From Linum tenue (Eukaryota; Streptophyta; Magnoliopsida; Malpighiales; Linaceae), in contig CAMGYJ010000008.1 of the NCBI GenBank assembly GCA_946122785.1, forward strand, positions 14,223,475-14,287,474: a DNA stretch of 64,000 nt, written 5' to 3'. The notes beneath the pieces are model-generated. The model was given only the letters and a program-made list of their open reading frames with translations, searched no databases and was not told the origin of the DNA. A program made the translations under genes and the position numbers. Of the stretch, positions 33,727 to 43,785 are shown piece after piece (within the stretch, counting starts at the first letter, position 1; each line of letters starts with the position of its first letter).

Positions 33727-34704
33727 TTCATAAAAAGTATATTATTTGTGAATTTATTGGATTTAGGGGTATATGATATTACATTCTTCAATGTTAATGA
33801 ATAAAAATAGATTTTAATTCACTAAATCGTGGGGGAAATCCTAAATTGATGTGTTGAATATATTTCGATGAATTAGAATCACCGTTCATTACTTCTAATT
33901 TTATTGAGCTTATGATTTAGATTATAAAAAACTAGAGCATAATATTATACCTTAAATTCTGAGCAGTTAAATTTCTAGTTCTGGATAGTAGGTATGGAAA
34001 TCCAGACCAAATCATATGAGAAATAGTGGATACAGGACCACATCATTTGATCTGGATCGGGAGACCAGAATCACAGTCTAGTTTGGTCTGGTTTACAATC
34101 TCTTCATTTAATATGGGGTATGGAGTGCGATAAAAAGCGGTTAACTTTGATAGACTATTTATGACCCACTACGTACCCATTAATCCAAACAAAAATAACA
34201 CGAAACCTCCATTTTTCTTTTTGAAGAAATACCAGTGAGCTTGAACAATTCGATGACGAGCAAAAAAAGATCTTCTATAATAGATTTCAATACATGCACA
34301 ACAAATCTATTGATTCTTCATCCAACTGAAAACCAAGAGACTACTTATGATTTGATCTCCTATGCGTTATTTCCTAATGAAAGAACCACATAAAAACAGG
34401 AAAATATGGGGAAATAATCTCCATTGGCTAGACTTCACAGTCAATAATATAGAAATGCATAACAAAAGTATTTACCTTGCTGAGATAAGATAAATTATGG
34501 CGAGTGAAGTGGCCAACTTAGTGATTCAAAATGGTCTCAACATCGTCGTGGTGGGAATCAAGCGCGATAACCTTCCGGACCACATGGGAGAGGGAGAGAA
34601 GCGGTAGCTGAAAGAGGAAGAGGAAGACAAAACTATTAATTGTGTATTTTATCTTGAGTGGATATTTGATAGAGTAGTGGCAACTATAGTGAGAGTAATA
34701 AATC
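33727..34704. other. Spacer, possible left arm of a decayed hAT-like element
   Basis: No gene seen. 'taggtatggaaatccagacc' at about 33991 faces the complement of 'tagaggtggaaaacagtgcg' at about 35631, with loosely matching 8-bp flanks (ctggatag, ctagatat). It may be an old element into which the MULE-like element inserted. Confidence 0.35.
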
Positions 34705-35312
34705 GGGCATTGCTATTCATCACCCTAAAAATTTAAATTTATCGCCCTAAAACACATGCAATTACACATTTATCCTTAACTTTCAATTGACTAATTACCC
34801 TCCTCCGTTCTCAATCCAACCTCCGACAACATCCGTCATCGCCAACCTCTGCGGAGGAAGAAGCAACCGGCGACCTCCACATCCTCTTCCGCCGGCCACC
34901 TCTGCCTCGCCCATCTCCCCTGCCGTCGTCCAATTCGTCAGTCAAATTCCATAACCCTATCTCACACACCCGATCTCATACACCCTAGATCCGCTATTTC
35001 CATCAATTCGCCGCCGCAAGCAGCAATCAATTAGTTCCTCGCACTAATGTTTAGCTTTCAGTTTCACATTGGCACCATAAAATCAATTCTCTGAGATAGA
35101 TAGCTGGGGAAGGGAAATGGAAGGCATGTTCTAATATGGGATGTCCTCTTTTATTAACGCTCAAGGAAAATGGAGCTCCCGCCGTGGTGACAGGAGAAGC
35201 ACGACATCGCCCTTTTTGTTACTATTAAAACGAGGGTTAAAATGTCAATTTGGTATAGTTTAGGGCGAAAAGTTTAAATTTTAGGGCGACGAATAACGAT
35301 TCAGTAAATCAA
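34705..35312. mobile_element. MULE-like element with GC-rich interior (Pack-MULE candidate)
   Basis: Inverted ends of about 45-50 bp: left 'attgctattcatcaccctaa' then 'tttaaatttatcgcccta'; right, inverted, 'cgttattcgtcgccctaaaa' then 'tttaaacttttcgcccta'. The flanks 'agtaataaatc' and 'agtaaatc' are similar but not an exact 9-bp duplication. The interior (34800-35210) is GC-rich and pyrimidine-rich ('ccgacaacatccgtcatcgc', 'cttccgccggccacctctgc'), unlike the AT-rich surroundings, as expected for captured genic DNA. No product was identified. Confidence 0.5.
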
Positions 35313-36178
35313 AAACAAAATTCCACTTCTAAGCTCATATTTCATCGCAGATTAATTATGGTCACTAACTTTTTTTTACTAGGATATTGGTCACCAAAAC
35401 TGTTTATTTTTAATGATACCGGGGAAGATCAGAGGGAGGGAGAAAAGTGAAGTTTTGTTGAACATTGTTTGCTTGGTTCAGACTATGCCGAATCACACCG
35501 TACAAGCATGATATGGTCTCGACCATATAATATAAGGTTTGATCTATGGTCTGTGTTTTACCCTCTCGATCTACTACACAGACCGTATAAAAGGTACAGT
35601 CTAGTCTAAACCGCACTGTTTTCCACCTCTACTAGATATTGTTATCTTACTAATAAAATCTGATGCCTCAAATTTTTCGGGTTACCATACTCCTATTCAT
35701 ATATATACTACTACAAATTAAATTCTGGTTTGTGGGGTTGTGATAACAATCCATGTTAGGGGTACTACAGGTCTGCCATAGTATGTGCTTTAAATCGATT
35801 ATTTATATTAGGGGTCATTTTGTCTATAAAAAATAATATTAGGATTGTTGAGAACTTAAATACTTGATCTAATGATCGAACAAAACCATATAACTAAGTC
35901 GATCATAATCCAACTCATCATGTAAACTTAGGTTAATAAGAGTTCTCCGTATATAGATTTTGATATCGTTTACACTACATATCAACTTTTACTCGTACAA
36001 ACAGTTTGGTACCAAATGAATCGAGAATTCATTTCATTGTAAAATGAATTACCGTGTAGAATTCATTGTCAAATGAAATCTTGTTTTTGGTATGAGATAT
36101 TCAAATCCCGAGAAATAAAATGAATTATTGCCGTGTAGAATTCATTGTCAAATGAATACTTGTGTTTGGTATGTCATA
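35313..36178. other. Spacer with duplication block remnant and local repeat
   Basis: 35955-35995 matches 25040-25078 (block B). At 36036-36092 and 36121-36175 a unit with 'aattcattgtcaaatgaa' and 'ttgtttttggtatg' is directly repeated. No gene seen. Confidence 0.5.
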
Positions 36179-36267
36179 TTTATAAGTTATATAGTTTTTT
36201 TTTTTGCCAAAGATATTCCGAAGAGGAATAGCAAGATACGAGATTACAGGACCGAAGCGGCCAAAGA

Positions 36268-39200
36268 TCAAAGAGAAAGAAGAAAGGAACGTTGGTCAAC
36301 GAGACGCTGAACCAACGATAAGAGGGCTTGTCTTGCCACGACATGGGCAGCCCTATTATACCTACGCGGCGCGAAATGAAACGAAACACGCTGGAGAGAT
36401 GTTCGCAACACCTGAACCTCCTTCAGAATGGCACCTCCCAAACCGTGAGCCGAATCAATCGCGTTTACCATCCGGATGAGTACCTGCGAGTCACCACAGA
36501 AGAGGACATTAGTAACAGAATGAGAAATACACCAGCGCATAGCATCTCGTAGAGCCATGAGTTCTAAAAGGAAAGGATCAGATACTCCCGGATAGAAACG
36601 ACCAAATGCGAAGCTCACACCACGATCATGTAAGAATCCCACAAACCCAATAGCTCCTCCGACTGATTCCTTTGTTGCCCCATCGAAGTGAACAAGAACA
36701 GCGTCATCCGGAATATTTGGAGGAGAAGATGACTGACCCGATTGCCCTGTAGGACTCCTCCCACGATTCCGAGCAGAGTAGCTTGGGTCAGATTGAGCAT
36801 TCTCCCATTCTGCCACTTGGGAATCATAATGTCGTAATAAGGTTGGTGGGAGGAGCAATATATGGTCATAAGCAGCTGAGCAGCGGCCCTTCCATATCCT
36901 CCAGTAGAGAAAGACAAATCGTGCAATGGTACTGCTGTCCAGGCCTGCATCAAAAAACAGGAAGCGCCATCCTACTGCTACATGCATGGAGTTCACAATA
37001 TTCAACAAGTGTCCAAACCCAGCCAACTCCCATAAGGTAACAGCAACGCGACAGTGTAAAAAACAGTGGGAAAGAGGCTCTGAACTACCACAACAGACCG
37101 GACAAGACAAGGCAGCCTCATCTTCCTCGGATATCAATTCCTTATCTCGCAACACATCTCTCACAGGAAGAAAGCCTTTAATCAATCTCCATAGGAAAAA
37201 TTTCAACTTGGGAGGAACCGGGATTGACCAAAGAAATTTCCAAGCTTTAATATCAAAGATTACTGGAATTGTAGATAAATCACGCACGAATTCAGTAGCA
37301 GCCAGCTTATAACCTGATTTGACAGAGTATTCCCCGGAAGACTCGTAATGCCATACAATTCTATCAGCCATAGGCAGGGTGGGGAGAGGGATCGAGCAAA
37401 TTACCTTCACTGTCTCCTCATCGAATAGTTCCTTGAGCAAGTCAAGTTTCCAGGAACCAGCAGTATGATCAATCAAGGATGACACAAGAGGCGAAGGCGG
37501 AGTGGAGTGTGGAAGAAGCTTGGGCCGAGATGGGGGCGTGGTCGGCAGCCAAATGTCCTCTGTTATGTTAACCAGCGATCCAGATCCAATGAGCCAACGA
37601 ATCCCTTGTAAGAGGAGGTCTCGTCCTTCCAAAATACCTCGCCATGCCCAGGATGGCCGAGGACCCGGAGTAGCCTGCAAAATAGAGGATTGATGAAAGT
37701 ACTTCCCTTTATACATGACAGCAAGGGGACTATCAGGTTCTTGGAGAATGCGCCAAGTGTGTTTAGCCAGCAATGCCTTGTTGTTACTGTCGAAGTCCCG
37801 GAATCCTAGCCCACCGTGGTATTTATGCCTACAAAGAGATCGCCATGATGCCCACTTCATTCCTTTATCTCGATCTTGTTGAGCCCACCAGAATCGTGCT
37901 AAATGACCATTCAACCTACGACAGGATGTAACAGGCATACGAAAGCTTAGCATAGCATAATTGGGGAGGGAAGTTGCTATAGATTTCAAGAGGACCTCTT
38001 TGCCAGCCAGGGAAAGGGCCTTAGTTTTCCACTGTTGTAATCTGGAAATTAATTGATCTTCAACGAATTGGAAAGTTTCCTGTTTGGATCTAGATATTCT
38101 TGTAGGTAAGCCAAGGTAGCGGTCTTGCGGGCCACCAGCTGCCACCCCCAAGATAGACATGATAGCTTCAGCTTCGTCTTGGCCTACATTGCTGCTGAAT
38201 GTGACAGTGGACTTCTGGAGATTTACCTTTTGGCCACTGACCTGCTGATATGAGGCAAACAAAGTAAGAAGGTTTTGGCATTCCGGCAAGGATGCACGGA
38301 GGAATAGATAAGTATCGTCTGCAAAAAATAAGTGAGACATTACTGGGCAGCGGTGATGAATTTTCAGTCCATGCAAATATTGACTTTGAACGGCTTGAGA
38401 TATGAATGAGGAAAAGCCTTCAGTATAAAGGGCAAACAGGAGAGGGGAGAGAGGATCTCCTTGTCGAATTCCTCTCTGCGGGTGGAAGTATCCATGTGGA
38501 GTACCATTAATCAAAACAGAGCAGGAAACAGTAGTGACACACTCACGCACCCACTTCATCCATTGTTCACAAAATCCTAGCCTATCCATGATAGCAAAAA
38601 GAAAATCTCATTCAACCCGATCGTAAGCTTTTTCCATGTCTAATTTCAAAGCCATCCATTTCTCTCTACCTTGAGTTTTAGTTTTTAAGAATTGCATTAC
38701 CTCCTGGCCTAAGAGAATGTTATCCGAAATTAACCGACCTTTGATGAATCCATTCTGAAAAGGGCCAACAACTCGAGGAAGTACCTGACTCAACCTAGCT
38801 GTTAGGACCTTAGAAATAATCTTATAAGGTACTTGGCATAAGCCTATAGGCCGCATTTGACGCATAAATTCAGCATTGGGGATCTTTGGGATTAAGGTAA
38901 TCCAAGTATGATTGAAATTGGGTAAGAGGTGGCTCGTATGAAAAAATTCCAGCACTGCAGCAACAACCGATTCCCCCACTAAACCCCAAAACTATTGGAA
39001 GAAAATACCTGTGAAACCATCCGAACCCGGAGCTTGATAGCCCCCAATGCTAAAGACAGCTTTGCGGACATCTTCTCGGTTCACTGGAGCAGTTAACATG
39101 ACATTCATAGATTCTACCACAAGTGTGGGAAGGTTTAAGCAATCCACAAATGAAAGAACGTGCAAGCATTCAGAGGTAAACAAAGTTTGAAAATGGGAGA

Positions 39201-40377
39201 CAGCAATCAAACCTTTCGTCGACTCATCCGATTGTAGCTCACCATTATCATCCCGAAGCACCAGAATTAGGTTCTGCCGGCGTCGTTGAAGAGTTGAAAG
39301 GTGGAAAAAACTTGTATTAGAATCCCCTCTGTTTAGCCAGCCAACTCGGGACTTCTGCTGCCAGTATATCTCCTCTTGAGTATAAGCCTCGGAGAGTTGT
39401 TGTTCCAAGGCTCCAATACTTTGCCAGTCAATAGGGTTGCTCTCTCGGAGTAAAGCGACAGCATCCTTGAGTTCTCGAATAGCTCTAGCTGTGTTGGATG
39501 TACCATTTGATGCCCAGGAGAAGAGCTTATGACGAGACCGCTTCAGAGTAGAATGAAGCTGAAACTGAAATGTGCCGCCACCTAGCTGTTGCCATTCCAC
39601 AGTTAAAATGTCTTGTGCTTCAAGATTTTCTATCCATCGGCAGTCGAAGTGAAAATTGGCCTTGGTGCGGGCTGCTGCCGGGTGCAACTGGAGTAAAAGC
39701 ATTCTATGATCAGAACCCAGATCAGATAAATGGTGAACTTGCATACCTGTCCAAACGGTTATAGCTGTGGGAGACGCCAAGCATCTGTCCAACCTTGCCA
39801 TGATATGGTCTGCGGGAGACCTTCTGTTTGACCATGTAAATGGTGGACCTTGATAGCCAAGGTCATGGAGATTATGTAAATGGACAAAGTCCTGCAGCAT
39901 AGCTAATGAGTGAGGAGATGGCAACCGCCCACCTACTTTTTCATCAGAAGATAGCAAACAGTTAAAGTCCCCAAAGATGAAAAACGGACACACAGCCGAC
40001 AAAAGGAAAGCTGAAATTTCATTGAGTTGTTCTAAGCGACGAGCCTCAGTACAATCCAGATGAACAAAGACAAATAGAAAGGACCCATAGACTTGGTGAA
40101 CACACTCTACTACCATGAAAGACGATGACTAGAAAGGGATAGTACAATTTACTTCAGATGACCAAGCTACTGCCATTCCACCTGCAGTATTAACAGGACT
40201 AACTAGAACTGACTCTGAGAAACCTAATCGATTAAGACGAGACTTAACCTTCCTATCACGACACTTTGTTTCACACAAGAACACGATAATGGGAGACCTA
40301 CTGAACACGGCAGAAAGGAGGGATCTTTTCGCCAAGGACTTGCCAAATCCCCGACAGTTCCAAGCCAAGATACTCAT
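36268..40377 (-). pseudogene. LINE ORF2: endonuclease, reverse transcriptase, RNase H
   Basis: A single frame of 1,369 codons, interrupted only by TAG at 40129-40131, TAG at 38992-38994 and TGA at 38608-38610 (the last at a conserved Trp, 'DRVE*DFL'). N-terminal endonuclease/exonuclease/phosphatase domain (about 1-230): 'LAWNCRGFG', 'CETKC', 'FGDFN', 'GSDHRML'. Reverse transcriptase with 'QGDPLSPLLFALY' and 'FFADD' (about 684-688). zf-RVT with 'CPVCCGSSEPLSHCFLHC'. C-terminal RNase H with 'VHFDGATKE', 'ELMALRDA', 'CGDSQ' and 'RRYNRAAHVVARQAL'. It would nick target DNA and copy the RNA in place. Plant L1 elements with an RNase H are known. Likely inactive because of the stops. Confidence 0.92.
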
Positions 40378-41561
40378 ATCTTGTACTGGGACCGATCTTG
40401 GCCGGTTTCCTCCACCTGGATAGATTTTGAAGCTTCAACAGCATCAGTCTCCTTGTCTTCGATACACATGGACTTAGGTGCTGGTGGGATCTCTCCATCT
40501 TCTAGAACATCTCGCTTACGTCCTTGAGAGGAAGACGGGGATGAGTGAAGCGTCAGACGCTGCATACCCGCCGTATTCCTATCCGCACCAGAAGGGGAAT
40601 CTTTAATCATGGAAGGAGGGGCAGTTGGGGAATGCCCCTTCCAACCTCGCCCAGCCGGTTGACGGACCCAGGAGAAACGAGCTTTCTTCCTCCTGAGGGT
40701 GAGCTCATTCACTTTCGGGCCTTTGTCATACGCCAGAGTCTGCCACCCATATGGAAGGTCCTTCCCCGCGAACTCCGAGGATCGAGAGCAGCTTGAACTG
40801 GTATGCCCTATCACACCACAACAGAAGCAGAAGAGGGGCAGTTTCTCATATAAAACAGTAGCTTTAAACGACCCCTTACTGATATTTTCATGACCAGCAG
40901 TTACAGATTGTGGAAGCGCCAATTTGACATCCAGCCCCACTTTGGCACGCAAGTACACTCCACCAGTATTGCGATCGACATGGACAGCCGCTTCTTTGAG
41001 GTCTTCCATCGCCTCTCCTAGGCACCGGGCCATCAACACAGTATGGCCTTCTGAAGGAACTTTCCACAGTTGAACCCACAGAGGCACTCGGTCCAATTCC
41101 GCAGACACTGCCGCCGAAGGGGCGCACCAAGCACGGACATGAATGAGAAATCGAGGAAGAATCCACGGAGTCGCATCCCGCACCATCGGAAGGTCGGCCG
41201 GGTCCGAGAAGATGAATTGGGTAAGCCCTTCTTCAGTCGGAAGCACCGTAACAGTCCCTTGACAGCCCCATACGTCACCCAGAAAGCTCTGAAGATTACC
41301 GGGAGGTGGAGCAGGTCCGTGAAGCTTCCCCAGGAGACTAAGCTCGGCCCTCTCCTCAGCAGCTGCTATGATATCATCATTGAACACGGCAACAATCTCA
41401 GCAGCCATTGTTGAAGTGAAATTAGGTTTACAAGGTGGGAAGCCAAGGAACTTTCGTAAGCTGCGTTGTAGCAATGGAGGCTCAATTGAACCAAATCGAG
41501 GCTTTATAGGGCCATCAATTGGGTCCATCAGAGAAACCCCTCGCCTGAAAGGCGGAGGCAC
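40374..41561 (-). CDS. LINE ORF1, RNA-binding gag-like protein (DUF4283 + zinc knuckle)
   Basis: Intact 395-aa frame. Residues about 50-200 form a DUF4283 domain ('LLGKLHGPAPPPGNLQSFLG', 'DATPWILPRFLIHVRAWC', 'VPLWVQLWKVP'). A CCHC knuckle follows ('CFCCGVIGHTSSSC', about 235-250), then a basic and Ser/Pro-rich tail. It is expected to bind LINE RNA as a chaperone. The ATG at 41561 is the first in frame; an internal ATG at 'MAAEIVAVFNDDII' is an alternative start. Its TGA (40376-40374) overlaps the ATG of ORF2. Confidence 0.88.
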   Translation of the reverse strand: MPPPFRRGVSLMDPIDGPIKPRFGSIEPPLLQRSLRKFLGFPPCKPNFTSTMAAEIVAVFNDDIIAAAEERAELSLLGKLHGPAPPPGNLQSFLGDVWGCQGTVTVLPTEEGLTQFIFSDPADLPMVRDATPWILPRFLIHVRAWCAPSAAVSAELDRVPLWVQLWKVPSEGHTVLMARCLGEAMEDLKEAAVHVDRNTGGVYLRAKVGLDVKLALPQSVTAGHENISKGSFKATVLYEKLPLFCFCCGVIGHTSSSCSRSSEFAGKDLPYGWQTLAYDKGPKVNELTLRRKKARFSWVRQPAGRGWKGHSPTAPPSMIKDSPSGADRNTAGMQRLTLHSSPSSSQGRKRDVLEDGEIPPAPKSMCIEDKETDAVEASKSIQVEETGQDRSQYKI

Positions 41562-41694
41562 GTCGCCGGAGGCAGCGAATTTGGCGTCGCACGTCGGCGA
41601 TAATGGAAGCGGGGAGAGTAACCGCTCGTCGTGGTACAGGGGAGAGGGGGAGGAGAGAGGGGATCCAAATGGTCCTCCTTTATAAGTTATTTAG

Positions 41695-42092
41695 TTAATA
41701 AAAGAGGATAATTATATTATTCTATTATAATTAGTAAATACTTGTGGAATTCATTTAGAAATTCCATCTCAATTTCTCGGAATTGCTATAACTAGTTCCA
41801 ATTCCAAATAATTCAAAATTTAAAATTGAAAATAATTTTTTTTAAAGATTAAACACAAAAATATTTAATTTCAAAATAAATTTATCTAAACTTATAAAAT
41901 TTACTTATACCAAAGCGAGATATGTTATTCTAATTAGTAGGATCAACCAATTCAATCGGAGGACTAAACCAGGCATATAGCACTATTCCTTCGTTTGGTA
42001 GGAAGTCACTGAAGCATAACACTAGACTATAATGTGGAACAAAGGCACATATGGCAGCCAGATACAGAAAGATACGAACCAAATATCACTAT
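41695..42092 (+). repeat. Duplication block B (copy 2), upstream part
   Basis: From about 41915 ('gcgagatatgttattcta') the sequence matches 25103-25326 with small gaps, including 'cataacactag' and 'ggcacatatgg'. The left 200 bp are AT-rich without a feature. Confidence 0.6.
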
Positions 42093-42240
42093 CACGTGCG
42101 TGACTCTGCTCACTCATCAAAGTCAAATTTTCCAACTCGATGGACCCCCAGTCGCAAACGAGTAGAGATAAAAAGTGTACAAAAAGCCAAACTAGTGTGA
42201 CGTCGGCGGTGACGTTAGAGGTCTTCACAAAGTCTATAAA
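42093..42240 (+). promoter_or_regulatory. Promoter of His-rich gene 2: G-box, W-box, as-1-like pair, TATA
   Basis: CACGTG at 42093-42098; AGTCAA at about 42120-42125; TGACG at 42198 and 42210, again 12 bp apart; TATAAA at 42235-42240. These four elements are conserved from gene 1 while sequence between them differs by scattered changes and indels. Confidence 0.7.
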
Positions 42241-42312
42241 TCCATGCAAAGTTTCATGTCATCACCACCACCACACTACAACAAGTCAACAACCATTCCA
42301 CTTCTCTCAACG

Positions 42313-42819
42313 ATGTCTTGCAAATACTTGACGGTGTTCCTACTCCTCGGAGTCGCCATCATCTCTGCTTCAACTCCCTCGGTCGCCGGCGACGACCACG
42401 AGCTCGACAGGTTCGGGAGAAACAAGCCTCACAAGTCCCACCATGGCCGCGGACACGGGCCGGGACACGGACACGGCCACCTCCTGTTAGAGGAGGAGGA
42501 GCACAACAATGTTGTTGTCGGAGAGGATCACCGCGGAGGCCGCGGTAAGGGGGAGAAGCCCTCGCCGGAGCACAAGCCACGCCACGAGCACAACCACCCT
42601 CGTCCGCCTAAGGAGGGAGGGAAGCACCACCACCCCGGAGGAGGAATGAGGCGGTTGTTCGCGGCGGCGGAGGAGGAGGTTGTGGCTGAGGGGGATCACT
42701 ACTCCGGCAGAGGACGTGGCAAGGGCGAGAAAGGGTCCGGCCGTCACCATCATGACCATGAGAAGCCCAAGCACGAGAAGCCGCGTCACCGCAAGTTCCC
42801 TCCTCCGTCTGCCAACTAA
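42313..42819 (+). CDS. Secreted histidine/glycine-rich protein 2
   Basis: A 168-aa paralogue of the protein at 25536-26051, with the same 'MSCKYLTVFLLLGVAI' signal peptide (1-25) and nearly identical modules. Differences cluster in the signal-peptide end (IISASTPSVAG), the acidic stretch (EEEEHNNVVVGEDH) and 'VVAEGDHYSGRGRGKGEKGS'. The conserved blocks 'ELDRFGRNKPHKSHHG', 'SPEHKPRHEHNHPRPPKEGG' and 'EKPKHEKPRHRKFPPPSAN' argue for selection on the protein. The start is the ATG 73 bp after the TATA box. The function is unknown, as for copy 1. Both genes are intact. Confidence 0.85.
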   Translation: MSCKYLTVFLLLGVAIISASTPSVAGDDHELDRFGRNKPHKSHHGRGHGPGHGHGHLLLEEEEHNNVVVGEDHRGGRGKGEKPSPEHKPRHEHNHPRPPKEGGKHHHPGGGMRRLFAAAEEEVVAEGDHYSGRGRGKGEKGSGRHHHDHEKPKHEKPRHRKFPPPSAN

Positions 42820-43066
42820 CTAATGTGTTGTTGAACTAAGGTCCTGTATTAGAGAAGTCGGTAATGTGGTAGTATCAAAATAAAAGAGATGGTGCAGTAG
42901 TGTGCTACGGTCGTATGTTGAATATTGCGCCAGCATATCATTTTGCCTTTTATGTTATGTACTCGTTTGTTATGTGGTATGGTTAAAGCTTCCGGTTGCC
43001 AATCAATATATTTTGGTGCTCTTTGCTTTTGGCTTCGTAGCCGTCGGCTACTTAATTACGTCCGTT

Positions 43067-43600
43067 TGTTAGTAAACGGTATATGAACCATGATTGAACC
43101 TCTCCCAACTAGGGGCGGATTCAGGGGGTTTTAGGGATGTCCCCGGACACCCCTAAATTTCGGGAAAATGATTATCCAACCCCGGTGGTAATTTACGTAT
43201 AGACAAAAAAAATATAATTGATAGTGAGGGACACCCCTGAAATTTGAAAAAATGATTATCCTACTGTCATTTGTGTATAAAAATATAAATGGTAGGTTGG
43301 GTAATTCAAATCTAGAACACTATTATCTAGAACTACAATTGTTTTCGAATATGAAAACACATCATGGACTTTTTTAACCTGTACGAGTAATGTATTTTCA
43401 TATTTACGATTTTATTTATATTAATTATTTTTATATTTATTTAATTTATTTTTTAAAAGAGGACACCCCTATGGAAAATTTCTGGGTCCGCCACTGCTCC
43501 CAACTACTCGAGTTATTGGGATAAATTGGTTCTTGACATAGTATCAGAGCCTTCTGTGACCGTGAGGTCTTCCGAAGTGTTATTAAACGGTATATTATAC
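43067..43600 (+). mobile_element. SMART/TRIM-like mini LTR element, incomplete, with MITE inside
   Basis: A 77-bp LTR (43067-43109 plus 43505-43538; TGTTAGTAAACGG to TTCTTGACA) is followed by a PBS TAGTATCAGAGC (43539-43550), about 27 bp of internal sequence and the start of a second LTR ('tgttattaaacggtatat', 43578). It lies exactly at the gap in block B relative to copy 1. The same LTR and leader occur inside the mini-copia at 32502-32728. Confidence 0.6.
43110..43496. mobile_element. hAT-type MITE, 387 bp, inside the mini LTR
   Basis: Starts TAGGGGCGGATTCAG and ends with the complement of CAGTGGCGGACCCAG. Exact 8-bp duplication CTCCCAAC at 43102-43109 and 43497-43504. The related intact LTR at 32652-32728 shows the uninterrupted site. 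No coding capacity. Confidence 0.87.
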
Positions 43601-43760
43601 TATAATATTACTACGGATGAAATATAACTAGCCATCTCATCTTTTTTTTTTTCCGCAAAGTCAGTTGTAATAAATTCAGACATAAATTAGCCATCTCATC
43701 TTTGGCTTTGATATAAACGAGAATCACCACGGGTAAATGAGTAATCACTGCTATGAAAGA
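43600..43760 (+). repeat. Duplication block B (copy 2), downstream end
   Basis: Matches 26285-26385: 'gatgaaatataactagc', 'ctttgatataaa', 'aaatgagtaatcact'. This sets the right limit of the duplicated segment. Confidence 0.7.
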
Positions 43761-43785
43761 ACTATCGCCACACAAATATATCAAG

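Larger units (their letters stand above)
36195..41678 (-). mobile_element. Full-length L1-type LINE, 5.5 kb
   Basis: A poly-A tail (T run 36195-36205) ends the element on the left. A 16-bp direct repeat flanks it: TTTATAAGTTAT(A/T)TAG at 36179-36194 and 41679-41694, one mismatch. Such a long duplication is typical of target-primed insertion. Inside are ORF1 and ORF2 with an ATGA overlap and about 120 bp of 5' UTR. ORF1 is fully open and ORF2 has three stops but no frameshift, so this is a young insertion. Confidence 0.93.

Noticed and set aside
36128..37312. Plus-strand open frames within the LINE
   Set aside because: Antisense to LINE ORF2, whose motifs are unambiguous.
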